Assembly (NCBI GenBank): GCA_049999725.1
Contig: JBNGIS010020409.1
Location: forward strand, 1-64,000
Direction of reading: 5' to 3'
From: Haplomitrium mnioides
Taxonomy: Eukaryota; Marchantiophyta; Haplomitriopsida; Calobryales
Length of the DNA: 64,000 nucleotides
Under the pieces are notes generated by a model, which was given only the letters and a program-made list of their open reading frames with translations, was not told the DNA's origin and did no database searches. Both the position numbers and the translations under genes were made by a program. This document shows positions 23,469 through 35,394 of the stretch, one piece after another. Each line of letters begins with the position of its first letter. Within the stretch, counting starts at the first letter, position 1.

Positions 23469-24640
23469 TTAAAGAGAGACCATGCTTACCTTTGAAGTTG
23501 TTGAGGTCAATTCATTTGTGGGAGGTGGACAGGGGAATATGGTAGGGGCGGAATTCCTCTCCTCTAGCTTCTCATCGCTTCCTCCTACTACAAACTTCCC
23601 AACTTGATCCGCTAACGACAACAAAAGGTTATTATCCATTTTTTGTAAGGATTTCTCCCTGGCAAACATTGGATATGAGTTGTTTGAGACCTCTGAGTGC
23701 TGGGTTGGAAGGGGTTGCATTGGTTTGACTGATGGTACCAAGGTGGATTTCAAGGGCTGCTGAGTAGAGGGATGCTTATTGGTCTTGATTTTAAGCTGTT
23801 TATGTATGAGAGACAAGGCTTTCTTGAGTATCATCCGACTCTTAGGCTGAAGAGCTAGCAATTGTCCAAAGGATATTGATGCTGGCTTCTAGACCAGATC
23901 TGCTGCAATGTCATATAGAGGATGTCCCTCCACTATGGTGCTGGTCTGAACTTCTACTGTAGGATCCAAAGGCAAACTTCTGAATCACATTGGTAGAGAT
24001 TTCCCTTTACTAGAATGGGGTGGAGAAGGCATATCTGCAATGTTCAAAGGCATAGGAACTGCTGTAGCTGAACTAACATGTGGTTTTGTAAGAGGGGGTC
24101 TCATTTGCACTAAGTTGGGAGCTTTATGAATGAGTGGAGATTGTGGAGCAATTTTAGTAGGAGACTCGACCAGACTTGCTGGAAGTGGACCTGGTTGAAG
24201 TAATGGTGGTTGTGTGAGCTCTAGAACATAATGTGATATAGCTAGAAACCACTTGAATAGATTGAGCAGAACGTTTGTTGGGATTGGATCCTGATTGTCC
24301 GGGCTGTGCAGATACATTCAAAAATTGGAATTTTTGAGGGATGAGTCCTAGTGCTTGTGTTTGAGGATCTGGATAAGTCAAAGGTACAGTTCCTGGTCCA
24401 TGTACAAGAGCATGCACAAGCAGTTGATAGTATCCTGCTGTGGATGCTGGGGTTGTTGCTGGGAGGTAAGTTATGAAAGGAGGGGGTGGAGGCAAAGGAC
24501 CTTGCTGATAATATCAAGCTCCTTGTTGTAGATGAGGCGGATTAATAGGATATGTACCCTAATGGGTCTAAAACTCAGAACCAGGTAAATGATAGCCCAA
24601 TTGCGAGTAATATGTGGTTTTGTTTGGAATCCTTGCAAAA
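23469..24640 (-). pseudogene. Element E Pro/Ser/Thr-rich gag-protease spacer
   Basis: Overlapping minus-strand frames at 23469-23861, 23985-24317 and 24154-24517 are rich in Pro, Ser, Thr and Gln, with blocks such as LPPPPPFITYLPATTPASTA. Low-complexity spacers of this kind are found after gag in several plant gypsy lineages. No known domain is recognised. Confidence 0.55.
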
Positions 24641-24675
24641 TTCATGCCCTCGAACTGTTGCAGACGATATTGAGG

Positions 24676-25983
24676 CTAATGTGGACAGTACCTATTGACG
24701 TGTCCTAACTGTCCACACTCATAACATGTACCTTGAGAAGGTGATCTCCCGGATGAGTTTTGTAGATACATTGGTTGTGACTTGTTCTTGGAAGGGTATG
24801 CACTGAGTCCATGGACTGCAATTCGAGATTGTTCTTGCAACTGAAGCATGTCACAAACTGCCCTTTGCACTCGACAGTCCCTGGTGTTATGGTTGGAAGT
24901 CATACACGTATCACACCATTGATTTTGTTTAGGTCTTCTGTAGGTATCTTTTGTGTGACCAGGCTTGTTGCAATCTATACACCACAAATTTATGAAAGTT
25001 GGATAGGTAGGTGCAGGTTGTGAATCCACCAATTGAAGCTTGAGATTATTCAATTGCTTTGTCAACATGTTTGTAACTTTGGTCTTCAATTCAGAAGTAA
25101 TTGAGGCCATATCCTCCTTCCTGAATGCAGAAGATGAAGTACTGTGAGTTGGTACCACTGGAGCCAAAATTCGGGCAGCCAGAGTTTCTGTTGGATAATC
25201 TGATATGGTTGAGTACAATGGTACTTGTGGCGGAAATGAGGCTGGTTAGCCTGCGTGGCTGTTTGTTGAAGAAGTTTCCTCCATTCTCATCTTCATGCGT
25301 TCAAAGGCTCGGGCCAAGGTGATGGCATGCTCTAGTGTATCTGGACCTTGGAGGTACAGATGAGACTTAATCTGTTGAGGCAGACCACAAATGAAAAAGC
25401 CTACTTGTTCTTCTGGAGGCAGAGGTGTTGGACATTTTGCCACCATAGACTTAAACCTATTGCTGCAATTCTGAATTGACTCAGTGGCATACATTTTAAA
25501 TTTTAATACATCACCCTAAGAGTGGGCAAAAAGAAAATTGCTGAATCTGACCAGAAATGCGCCTTTAAGATCATTCCAATTTTGATGGTGTGAGGCCTTA
25601 TCAAAATACCAATTGATGGCTTGTCCATCTAAGGTTGTTGGAAATTGAATATGTAAGACATCTGAGGCATCACCATAGGCCATTGTCATAGCTATGAATC
25701 TATTCATGTGTGTGTCCTCATCCACTTTATCATGAGTAGGGTTGCCATAAAATCTGTCGCAAATATAAGCAGCACTGGCAAGAGCAACAACCACCATAGG
25801 GAAAATAAAGAGACTCACAACTACGATAATTGCTGGAGGGGAGGACGGAGGACTTGCTAGTCTCAACCTAGGGCAAAAAAAGAAACTACAGTTAACACAA
25901 TCATATATGTCTTTAGGCACTTCTCCGATTGTCCTAGATTTTGTCAAAGAGCATCTAAGAGTTATTGATGATGTCTCATACAA
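24676..25983 (-). pseudogene. Element E gag with zinc knuckles
   Basis: The capsid-type domain is at 25510-25740: MAYGDASDVLHIQFPTTLDG, AINWYF, NWNDLKGAFLVRFS, continuing after a stop as RFKSMVAKCPTPLPPEEQ at 25246-25494. Three knuckles follow at 24680-24990. The first (WCIDCNKPGHTKDTYRR) has Tyr in place of its last Cys; the second (WCDTCMTSNHNTRDC) and third (CYECGQLGHVNRYC) keep Cys-Cys-His-Cys. Gag packages the RNA. The start codon is not clear; the frame upstream of 25770 reads through hydrophobic, non-gag sequence. Confidence 0.85.
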
Positions 25984-26590
25984 ACCAAGTCCTTAATCTG
26001 CGATAAAATAATTCTGGATACTAGACTTGTCCATATACGAGAAAAGAAAGTGCATTCACATAAGAAATGAGAAGGTTCTAGCACCTCTTGTGCCTTCGAA
26101 GAAAGAAAATAGGAAGAAAGAGTAGGAAGGCTAGATAGCCTATGTATCCATGATTGTTTTAACTAAATTGGAAGAACGTGTAATGATAGAGAAAATCACA
26201 TATTCAATAGAAAAAAGATAATTACCAAACAAGCCGTTGGGTTGTGATTTCTTGAAGAAGACTATACTCTCCACCCAAAATTGAGATTGATTGTTGTGGC
26301 ATTCGTAAACTCCATGAAATCTAGTTGAAACAAGAAAGAGACTAAAACCTTACTATGGTGAGAAGCTAAGAGAAACAATACCAAAATATCCAGTATCTAG
26401 GTCAATCGAAAAGAAACAACCTCATGTACGGCATTAAAATCTCCACTCAAAGGAAAGAGTTCACTCAACCTTAAGAGTGCAAAAATAATTTCATCCCATA
26501 CTAGCTCAATAGCTTCTGCAATTGTGACACCCATCAAATTACCGCAGACACAGTCTAATACAATCAAAAGTCCATGGGGTGCTCCCGGAA
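25984..26590 (-). other. Leader region of element E
   Basis: No coding signature between the first gag-like residues and the primer-binding site. This is the expected 5' untranslated leader with packaging signals; I cannot point to a specific signal. Confidence 0.5.
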
Positions 26591-26610
26591 CAATGGGCAA
26601 CACCGCCAAA
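26591..26610 (-). other. Primer-binding site of element E
   Basis: The minus strand reads TTTGGCGGTGTTGCCCATTG, which resembles the TGGCGCCGTTGCC primer-binding sequence used by many plant gypsy elements. It lies a few bases inside the 5' LTR end at 26615. Confidence 0.65.
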
Positions 26611-26614
26611 AATA

Positions 26615-27325
26615 TGTTGCAAACGAAGGGCAAGTAGCTGCATAAAAGGAAGAAGGGAGTCTCTAACCAGCCCTCCAGTACATATTGTGGGGACTGGGGA
26701 AAGTGGTGACCTGAGAGGAGAAAGGGGAGAAAACCTCACACTATGTAGATCAGCAGACATATCTCCAAAATGTGTTATATCACCAAGAAGAGCAGAGAAC
26801 TCAACTGAAACTTTGGGGGATCTATCAAAAATCTCTATTTCTTAATCTTATTTCAATGGAGAGAGCCTCTCTAGACGTATCTAACAAGCCACATTTCACT
26901 GCAAATAGAGGTGTGTACGCAAAGATACATTCATATGTCTAAAAGGTCCTTTTGAAAAATTGAATGGATGTTGAGAGACAAAAAATGTCAATGGAAACTT
27001 CTTTGGCTGTATCGGAAAAAGCAGTAGTTGCTCGCATAATGCACCAGTTGCTGGAAAGTTCCTTCGGTTGTCGGAAAGTTGCACCGATTACCCGTGAACA
27101 ACTCAGTAGAAATTTGCATATTTGAAGTTGGAGATGGTGTCTGTTTCCAGCGTTCTTGGATATGCTAGAAAGCTCTCTTCAAGGTGCATCTAACCCGCTA
27201 TGCTGAGTGAAAAATGATTACTTCTACCGGTTGTTACGCTCATAAGTGTAATAAATCAATTATAATGCTAGTTGGCTCATATCGAGACTATTTGATACTC
27301 ACTATCTGTATTTGTATCTAAAACA
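26615..27325 (-). repeat. 5' LTR fragment of element E
   Basis: Matches 17601-18310 over about 700 bases, including ATGGAGAGAGCCTCT at 26857 and TAATGCTAGTTGGCTCATAT at 27262. It ends abruptly near 27325, where the 3' LTR copy continues with unrelated sequence, so about 1.1 kb of U3 is missing or displaced. Confidence 0.7.
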
Positions 27326-27554
27326 ACTACTACTTTGAACTTGGAACCACTAGTGAGTTCCTGTTTGACTTGGTAGTCGAAAATATAACTTTTTGTGATT
27401 TGGTATTGAAAAACATTAATTTTACGTTAGTGTTCTTTTTTTTTCGTAAAGAGAATTGTTTTCTAGAAATACAAATTGCATATTTTACATTGAGATTATA
27501 TTTTAAAAAATTCTTTATAGAAAAAACCTTAGAAAACAAGCATTTTGGTTATTG
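27326..27554. other. Flank of A1 insertion
   Basis: A/T-rich sequence with no gene seen. It was contiguous with 50846 onward before A1 inserted, as shown by the target duplication, so it may be the left edge of element F. Confidence 0.5.
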
Positions 27555-27559
27555 AAATA
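27555..27559. repeat. A1 target-site duplication, left
   Basis: AAATA immediately before the LTR start TGCAAGCC; the same five bases follow the 3' LTR at 50841-50845. Confidence 0.85.
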
Positions 27560-29941
27560 TGCAAGCCAGTGATTTGAGGCACTAGTAAAAAATCGGAGAA
27601 ATCAGAAGTATCATTGGAGCAGTTCTCTGCTTCTAAAGCGTGGAGATACTCCAGAGGCATCGAGGTATTCCTGATCGGTGATAAGTAGAGGGGATCGTTC
27701 AACCCATCTTGAGAAGGTCATCAAAATGCAGAAATTAGGACCATGATGGTGGAAGGATGGGACACTCTCTAGAGATGTGGCGAGGAGACTCACGATGAGG
27801 CTAAGAAGGAAGCGACTTAAGAATTGGACGATGCAGGGTCAGATGAGGAAGATCAGGGGGACTGAAGAGGAATCAATGGACGAACGTTAGAGAAAAAGAG
27901 CTTAAGGTAAGGCAAGGGGGTCCATTGACTATTCTTGACTATCGGTATAGTGGCAAGCCTCGATGGCGAAGAAGAAGGGAAGGCGCTCCCAACATTACCA
28001 GCATCGAAGGATTGGAAGAAGAATGAAGGATGCAATGACCGACGGAAGGCATTGACGACACCTGAGGGGTTAGAGGACGAGCAGATCAATCGGGTGTTAG
28101 CAGGCTTCATTGGGGTCCAAGCAGATTTTGGTCTTCTTAAAGTCTTTCTCCTATCAGAGCTCGGTTGGTAGCATTGGGGTTGGTCAAAGCATGGGGGTTG
28201 ACTGTACCACCTCAATACTTTTTCGATGGGCATGGTGATCCAACTTCCACTTGGAAGACGCCTGCGGGTGGCACTATATCGAGACAATTCAACTATCAAG
28301 GTTGACCACTAGGAAAAACCATTGAAGTTGTCGTCCCTCATCGGGGTCTGCCGTCACCTATGGAGTCTAATCAGGATTATCGGGTCTTCCGTAGTTTCTT
28401 CTGACAGAGTTCTATCGGTTTGATTGGGTTAGTCGAGCATCGAGTTTGCACCGATGCTATCTTCGTCAAATCATTCTTTTTGCGTGAAGTTAGCCTCTCA
28501 CCAAGGTCAAGTCACCTATCAGTTTCAATCGAGCATATCGATGTGTTCTTATACTCTTCATCGGGCCCAGGCCATTCCTATCTCTATTGGCTAGTCGACC
28601 TTCATTCTTCAGAAGAACTTATCGGTCTATTTGCTACGGATCATCTCATCGGGCATTTCTTATTAGATCAACTCACCAAAGAGCCAACCATTGATCTTAT
28701 CGGGACACGTATTGTCTTCTCAACACTTGTGCAGGTGGTGAAGTTAAGCAGGGCACTCACCACCCTCGGATGGCAAAGCTTTCAAACATGCATGAAGGAT
28801 TAGAATTCATTGCAAGCAAGGAGGAAACATACGAGCGAGTCTCGAGGTTTAGGGGTCTATTGGGATGTGTCGTTGAAAATCTTGTGCAATGGGATAGCGA
28901 GGGACATGGTGTGTGCTCTGTGATCCTTTGATTGAAGCAAGTGTACTTGCGTCAAGGGCCAAAAGAATGGAGGTGGACTGGAGAGGCGCCAAGAATCGTT
29001 GAGCGGGCAACTCTAGAGGCTCAGGCGATCCAGGTGAACTCATTTTGGAGGGTGGACCAACATTTAGAGGTGAATCGATACTCGAAAGAGAAGCAAGTTC
29101 GTTCGCCCTCGACTCATGAGTCGTGATTGCGCAGGTGATTCCGCCCCAGTAACATCAGGAGGGTCTTGTTGGTTTGTATTTCAAAGGGAGGCTGAAGGCA
29201 AGGGGTGGCTGCATTAGTGCTCGTGCACTACGAAGAAGATCCGGTTGAGGTTTTGGGTGGAGTGTGTCCAACAGTCGAGAGGACTGTCTTTGAGGGGTGG
29301 AAGTTAATCGAACCTCCTCCAAGCTTGTAGAATTGAATCCAAGCCCCTCTACAACAGAGGGTATAAACTAACGGTGATGTGTGCATGAGTGGGCGGGCCG
29401 AAGTGTGAAGCGTCGCAGAGTTGAGAGTTACGCGATGTTTGGAGTTGTTGGTCAATGGCGCTCTCCGCTTCTGTCAAGTACATAGTGTAGATTTGTTTAG
29501 AAGCTTTGTCGTATAGTTGTGAATAAGTCCTAGAGGCATCGTAGAGTAGATAGAGAGTGCGTTAAGAGTATAGTAAGGGTGCTAGAGTAGCTAGCCCCTA
29601 TGTATTTTTGGTGCATGAGTGTGTCCAGCTCTTCAGTGCAGTCTTGTAAGTATTATTCCCTTTGAAATGGTGTAGATATGACGGATTGAAAACAGTTTTC
29701 AAGTCGGAATGAATGACCGTCAGAAAGATAAGATCTGAGTGGGTTTGATGTTGGCTTGAGGTTATGGTTCTTGGTGTGGGCATTGAGTGAATGCAACGCC
29801 GAGCAACTCACGGCTGCTAGTGAGTGAAAGGGATAAATTAGACTCCAGAGCCGTCTCATAAAAAGCCCTATTGAATCGTGTCGTTCTCATTCCTTCAAAG
29901 TAAGCTCTTCTTGAGCTAAGGCCGAAGGGAAGGACGCAACA
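27560..29941 (+). repeat. 5' LTR of A1
   Basis: Starts TGCAAGCCAGTGATTTGAGG and ends GGACGCAACA. Aligns end to end with 48234-50840 and with 58103-60970, with indels. A TATA-like box sits about 80 bases before the end, so U3 takes up nearly all of the LTR and R plus U5 are very short. Parts of the 3' half match D (440-1100) and C (37500-38000) in reverse complement. Confidence 0.9.
29858..29866 (+). promoter_or_regulatory. TATA-like box in A1 5' LTR
   Basis: CATAAAAAG at a position where the other two A-family LTRs read TATAAAAG. It is the degenerate member of a conserved site. Confidence 0.55.
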
Positions 29942-29948
29942 TAGATTT

Positions 29949-29965
29949 TGGCGCTAGAAGGAGGG
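29949..29965 (+). other. Primer-binding site of A1
   Basis: TGGCGCTAGAAGGAGGG begins eight bases after the LTR end; A2 has the same site with one change at 60979. The TGG start and its position are typical of a tRNA primer site. I do not assign the tRNA. Confidence 0.6.
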
Positions 29966-30243
29966 CAAAGGTTTGCGAGAACCTGAGATCAACTCGGAGC
30001 CGATTTAGTTCCTTGGTTTTTTAAGCGTCAGAAGGTGGCGTTGCTAGAATTGACAGTTGGTATAGCGGGGAGTTAGTGGCACAAGAAACTTGAAGCTTTG
30101 AAGTGCCATAAGAGTTTTGGCGCCAAATGGTTCTCATAAATTGCGGGCGCTGAATTTGGAGTTAAGGCGGGAATCGAGGGAGTGAGACAAGTGTGGAGAA
30201 GGGCATTGACTTGTGGGTAGAGCTATTCTTGCCTGTTGTTATA

Positions 30244-30744
30244 ATGGCTAATCATGTAACACCCCCAAGACTACAGGGAAGATTCAAGTATAGGTCGTAC
30301 AAGGGATGACCAAAGGATGATCCTGATGCATGGTTGGACGATCTTGAGAAAGCGGCGGAGGCAAATGGAGAAAGTCACCTAGTCTTAGGCATTCTCCCAG
30401 CTCTGCTCAAGGGAGAGGCACAGCCGTGGTATAGAGATTTGCCAAGTTAGACCCAGAGGGATTGGGAGGCTTTTAAGGTTGCATTTGTATTTGAGTTCCG
30501 ATTGATTGGGGAGGAGACTGATGGGTTAGTTAAGATGGGGCAGCTACATATGCGAAAAAAAAAAATCGGTGAGGTAATTCCTCCAAAGATTCAAGAAAGT
30601 AGCACGGAAGCTAAATCCCCTGACCATTGATGGAATGTTGACCTCGTGGTTCCTGGCGGCTCTGCCAAAAAGGATAGAGACGTGGGTGTGAGAGACTGAC
30701 CCCCAAACCTTTGAAGCTGCGGTGAGTGTTGTCTAGTCTCATGT
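30244..30744 (+). pseudogene. A1 gag, 5' part
   Basis: Begins ATG GCT AAT CAT (MANH), followed by a basic segment and DDPDAWLDDLEKAAEANGES, LGILPALLKGEAQPWY and DWEAFKVAFVFEF, a capsid-type domain. Stops interrupt at about 30307 and 30449, and a poly-A run near 30556 shifts the frame. It matches A2 gag at 61274-61760. The frame is cut at 30744 by element B and resumes at 43082. This is the RNA-packaging protein of the element. Confidence 0.88.
30741..30744. repeat. Probable B target-site duplication, left
   Basis: ATGT before the B LTR start; after the second LTR the sequence is ACGT (43082-43085). The single difference is a C/T change at a CpG. The uninterrupted A2 gag reads CACGTAAGAG at this place. 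Confidence 0.6.
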
Positions 30745-32487
30745 TGTCGTGTTGTGGTTCGGCAAGTGTGTGAAAGGTAAAAAGAAGAAAGGAAAAACAA
30801 ATCACTTTTACCATGGATAAGTTTAGAGAAAAGTCAAGAAGAAGTGGCAAAGCATCTATCGAGAAGCTTCTAGAAACACAAAAGTAGAGTCTGCCAATAT
30901 TACGTGGAAGATTCTTGAAATCCTAAAGGTAAGGACAAGACCATCCTATTGGTTGTTCATGGATTCTTTTGGATTATGCTCTAAGATATTTTGAAGATAA
31001 TAGAGAAAGTAGTGGGGAAGAAAGGATCACCGAGAGGAACAACTAGTGAGGGACAGATATCGAAGAGGGAGTGGGCGCTCGAGGCATAGAAGTTCTACAG
31101 TGGAGTTTAAGGACTTATAGGTGACAATCTTGGAACTGGACAGAGGATTATGTGTTGCTCCTAATTTTCCTCTTCCAAATCTATTCTTCATTGGAATGCG
31201 GATAATTCCTCGAGACCACTTTCGACAGTGGATAACATATCACTTCGGTGATAATTTTCTAACTTCAATGATGAATTCACCAATTCTTGTATTGCTGCCA
31301 ATCATCACCTATGGAGAACGATGGGACCTTACCATCTACAATCTGACTTGATGTGGAGAGGTGTTTCTCAAATCGTCGTCGAAGAGTGTTTCAGTTTTTC
31401 GATAAATGTTGAATAGTCGGAGCTGCAATTGGTGGAGCGTCGCCAAATGATCATCTAATTGAAGAGGACTCAAGTTTACCTTTTGTTTCTTTCATCTTTG
31501 TTTCCTGTCAACACAAATAGCCTATGTTCTATGGTTCTTATACCAAAAAGAAAAGTGATTTAACTTGAAGTTAGTAAAAACCTAAAAGAAGGAGAGGAGG
31601 CAGTTTGTTTTCTGAAGGTTTGAGGAGTTTCTAGAGGAAGTGGAGTTCATGCAAGGAAAGGATCAAAAGCTAAAGAAGAGTGGCATCTCTTTGCAACAAA
31701 TTTCAAGTCATTTGAAGCTTTAAAAAAATACTTATGAGCGTTTGAAGGAGAATGGGGCAAATTGAAGGGTAAATCATCTTTCAAGCAATAGAATCAAGTG
31801 TACAACGAATCTAGAGACAAAAAGAGTATCATTGGAAAGTTGACGACAAGGGCTACAATTTAAAGACAAGTTTTGATTCAATTAGAGTTGGGGTTATTCA
31901 GTTTAAGCGAGTTGAAGATTGAGTACCGATTGAAAGGTTGTTTCAAATTCACTCCTTATTCGACTTTGAGTTGTGAATTCTTACATTCTGTCAAGAGCAG
32001 TGTATCAATTAAGAATTAAGAAACCTGAAGATGGTTGGATGGTTCAATTGTGTGTGAAGTTTAAAGGCTATTCTCTCTGAAGTGATGAAGTTACTACCTA
32101 GGAAGTTTAGAAGTGTTATTTTGTTTAGTTTTTCTCAAACAACATTGAATCTTTGAGAGTAATGAGCAATTCGCTCAAGATTTTGAGCTGAAAATTTTCT
32201 TACAGGTTTATCTTGCACCCTGGTTTTCAGCTTGAGAGTTTCAGACCCTAGCAACAAGCAACCCATACATTCTCCTTGACAACACTCGAACAAAGAGTTG
32301 GATAAAACTATTTTTTTCGGGTTTGTAATCGAACATTTATTGAATCCAAGAAAGGCATGAGAACCTAAATCTATGTCAAAGTTATTCATTCAAAACCACT
32401 GAACCACAAAGCTTCTGCCATTTGCATAACACTCTCTACAGCCATATACCCCGCGTATTCCCAGAACAAGAAAATTGCCACGCAACA
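30745..32487 (+). repeat. 5' LTR of element B
   Basis: About 1.74 kb, aligned throughout with 41343-43081. Ends in CGCAACA; the next bases GTTGGTGAACC differ from those after the second LTR and should include the primer-binding site, which I cannot match to a tRNA. Confidence 0.92.
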
Positions 32488-32557
32488 GTTGGTGAACCTG
32501 ATGTGAAACTCTGGGGTAGAGAGCGAGTGTGCCAGTTTAGAAGACTCTAGCAAATAT

Positions 32558-34390
32558 ATGGGTTCTTCTGGACCAAGAACTCCCATGTTGCAATTGGATC
32601 CTACTATTGCGCAAATGTTCCAAGCATTTGTTATATTTATGCAACAACAACAAGCCTCTGACCAAAAAGAAGCCATGGTGACCAGAGCTTTGCAATCTGT
32701 AGTAGGATTGTTGGATCAATTTGATGGGAGAAATATCTCCAAGTATTTGAAATACTATTCCAAAGAGATGTAACTCAACAAAGTTCCAAAGAGGGAGATG
32801 ATTCAAACCTTTGAGTTGGCCGTAGTGTCAAAATTGAGAGGCCGGGTGAGAGAGCTTATTCGAGTCTATGGAGGTGATTGGCAGAGTTTTTCTCTCCAAC
32901 TTAAAGAAGAATATTCACTGGAGAATGCAGATAGAGTGACCAAAAAGTCATTCATTGAATGGGTAAATCGAACCAACAAAGGGTTGGTTGCAACTGAGCT
33001 TTTTCGAGAATTTGAGAGGAAAGTTTCACAATTGTCTCGTATGGAAAAATTGACCTTAGAGAAGGACAAGGTGGAGCTTTTTTTACAGGCAGCAAATGAT
33101 GATTTTCAAAGAGAGTTGGAGTTACTCTTAGAAGATAATACCAAAGATAATGGTCTAACTTCTGATTTGACGGAAGTGTCTAAAGTTGTAAGTGTGCTAA
33201 CAAAAAGAGAATCCAGAAGAGGGATGGTGGTGGTGAGGCATGATGTAAGACCACCACCTATAACAGTACCTCACAAACATCCGGTGGTACCTACACTTCC
33301 TACTACCACTACTACATTGCTTGCTACTCATCTTCCTACTCTGGCTCCACAAAGAGATGGAGTGGAGGAGTTAGTGAAAGGAATGAAAGATCTACAAATA
33401 AAATTAGCAAAATTGGAAGTGAAGAAAGAGGCAAGCAACGTTCAGCCTACTCAAAAATCCGGATATGTCTACCGGTGCATCTGGTGTGATAACACCGAAC
33501 ATTCAAGGGAAGAATGTGGAGATTTTGCTCATTCTTTTCATCTCGGAGTAATCTATTGGAAGGAGGGCAAGATTGCTCTCAAAGATACAAGTGAGATCCT
33601 TAAAACTAATTTCGGAAAAGGAAGAATGAAAGGAGTTGTTGAAGAGTATCTACAAAAACTTGCTAGTACGCAAGTAGAGGTTGCCACTTATGGAATTGAG
33701 GTGGAGCGTGAATTCACCAAACATGTAGAACCCAGTGGGATGTGGAGTTGTGCCCTCTCTGCTATGGAAGAAGGCAACACTAAAAGAGCAAATTTGCTAA
33801 AAGTTGCTACAACTATCCGAACTGCTACTGGATGGGATGATCCAGTATACACTCTTTCAGTTCATGCTTATATTGCCAAAAATCAGCATGTAGAAGAGAA
33901 ACAAAGAAGGGAAGAAGTTGGTACTAGCGAGGAGAGGCCAGCTTCAAAGAGGCTACAAAGAGGTGAGAAAATACAACCATCAAGAGAGGAAACTATGGAG
34001 GATGTTTTGCCTTCCGCTCTTGACAAGGGAAAAACCAAAGAGCGAGAAAAGGCTCCAGCATACAAGCTGCAATCTGACATAGAGTCAGCCATAGATCTCA
34101 GAAGAGTATTGGAAGAAAGAGTGCTCAATGCCAAGATTGACTTCACTTTAAGAGAGATTCTTAGGATCGCTAAGAAAGAATTTCATGATGTCATTATCAA
34201 TACTATTAAGAGGAAAAGGAAATTGATTGGTGAGACAGCCATGGCCAATGCTCTTGAGACAAGAGTTACCAAAGAAGAGGAGCTGGAGTTAGCTCGATGC
34301 TGCACCAATCACAAGGTGCAATTGGAGCAAGCGGATGAAAAGTCCTCAAGCCATTATTCTAAAAGCCATTGGGCTAGAGCCACTACTTAG
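32558..34390 (+). pseudogene. Element B gag
   Basis: Starts ATG at 32558 (MGSSGPRTPMLQLDP) about 70 bases after the LTR. A single stop at 32771-32773 splits it; the rest (32798-34390) is 530 residues without interruption, the longest open frame in the window. A capsid-like helical region includes FDGRNISKYLKYY and LFREFERKVSQLSRME. A Pro/Thr-rich hinge follows (about 33245-33350), then a single zinc knuckle, CIWCDNTEHSREEC (about 33475-33520). The C-terminal third is a charged, Lys/Glu-rich segment with SDIESAIDLRRVLEERVLNA. Few lesions fit the young age of B. Confidence 0.85.
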
Positions 34391-34932
34391 ACAATGATGA
34401 AGATAGGGGACTTGGTTGATCCAGTGATTGCACTAATTGATCATAGATCAGAGATTAATCTTGTCTCTAAGAACCTCTACAAACAAGAAAAATGGCCAAT
34501 TGATACAAACCATGGTTGGGTAATTCGAGCAGCAAATAATACACTAGAAGAGCTTTCTGGAGCTTGCCCAAATGTGAAAGTGAAGGTTGGGGATGTGATT
34601 AGCGAGAAAAATTTCTTTGTGTAAGATGGCACATCATATCCAGTGATCTTTGAGCAGCCTTATATTACAACTGCAAGGATGGAAACAAAAGTTTTGGATG
34701 ATGGATCAGCATATGCTCGAGTGCGTAGTGAAGATGGAAGAAAGGTGGTACAATTTCTAACTGTCCATGCAAATCATGAAAGGAACCGAGATAGCTTGAG
34801 AAACTATTCTCCACCTACAATCATAGAAGAGTTTCATGACTTTTTATGGGTGCCACGATAGAGCGAGACTATAGTGGTACAACCAAAGAGATGCACTCGC
34901 TATAGAAAGAAAGTACCTTTTGTACATGAGTT
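34391..34932 (+). pseudogene. Element B protease
   Basis: Aspartic protease that cuts the polyprotein. The frame at 34394 has VIALIDHRSEINLVSKNLY, where the catalytic Asp is followed by His-Arg; related elements usually have Gly in the third position, so the site is probably damaged. It continues with a VIRAANNT block and, after a stop at about 34622, PVIFEQPYITTARMETKVL and VQFLTVHANHERNRD, the end of the domain. Confidence 0.8.
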
Positions 34933-35394
34933 GTGAATTATTTTAAGAGTGGATTTGCTATATATACACAGCTTGTGGATTTCCTAGTTGGGAGAGAAAA
35001 GAATGGAAAAAGTGTAATGGATGAAGATGAAGAAATTTTAGGTGTTTATTTGGAGCAAGGGGTTGAAGATACTCTTGATTTGCTTGCTATGATTAGAGTT
35101 GGAGATGAAGACAAAGTGGTGCTTTTATATTCCAAAGAGCTATATTCAGCCTTTGAGTCATTTGTAAGACTTGAGGCTAGAGTGGAGACAAGATACAAGA
35201 CAGTGGAGAAGAAAGTAAAACCTATAGCTCATCCTCTTCCACTTGATTCTAGTGAGCAAGTAAGGAAGGCTTCAAAAGAAAAAGAGTTTGAGAGAGATTT
35301 CGAAAGTTGGACAGAAGTTTACTCCTACTACCTTGGAGGAGTTGAAGATTGGTTCAAGAGAATTTCTTTTCCCTCAAGAAAAGGATGTATTTAG
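34933..35394 (+). pseudogene. Element B protease-RT linker
   Basis: A 150-residue acidic and charged frame (MDEDEEILGVYLEQGVEDTL, then VEKKVKPIAHPLPLDSS) joins protease and RT. No known domain. It ends near the PQEKDVF entry of RT in another frame, around 35380. Confidence 0.6.

Larger units (their letters stand above)
17601..27325 (-). mobile_element. Element E: non-chromodomain Ty3/gypsy retrotransposon
   Basis: A nearly complete minus-strand element: 5' LTR fragment (26615-27325), primer-binding site, leader, gag with zinc knuckles, Pro-rich region, protease region, RT, RNase H, integrase, purine tract and 3' LTR (17601-19406). The LTR pair shares about 700 bases (17601-18310 with 26615-27325). 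Coding parts carry stops and frameshifts, yet catalytic residues of RT and integrase are visible. No chromodomain was seen after integrase. The 5' LTR is cut short at about 27325, so no target duplication can be read. Confidence 0.8.

Noticed and set aside
26591-26610. tRNA gene fragments at primer-binding sites (also 29949, 60979)
   Set aside because: Only short tRNA-end complements next to LTR ends; no cloverleaf sequence follows.
32135-32806. Minus-strand open frames in and after the B LTR
   Set aside because: They overlap the LTR and the start of gag on the opposite strand, repeat in both LTR copies, and show no domain.
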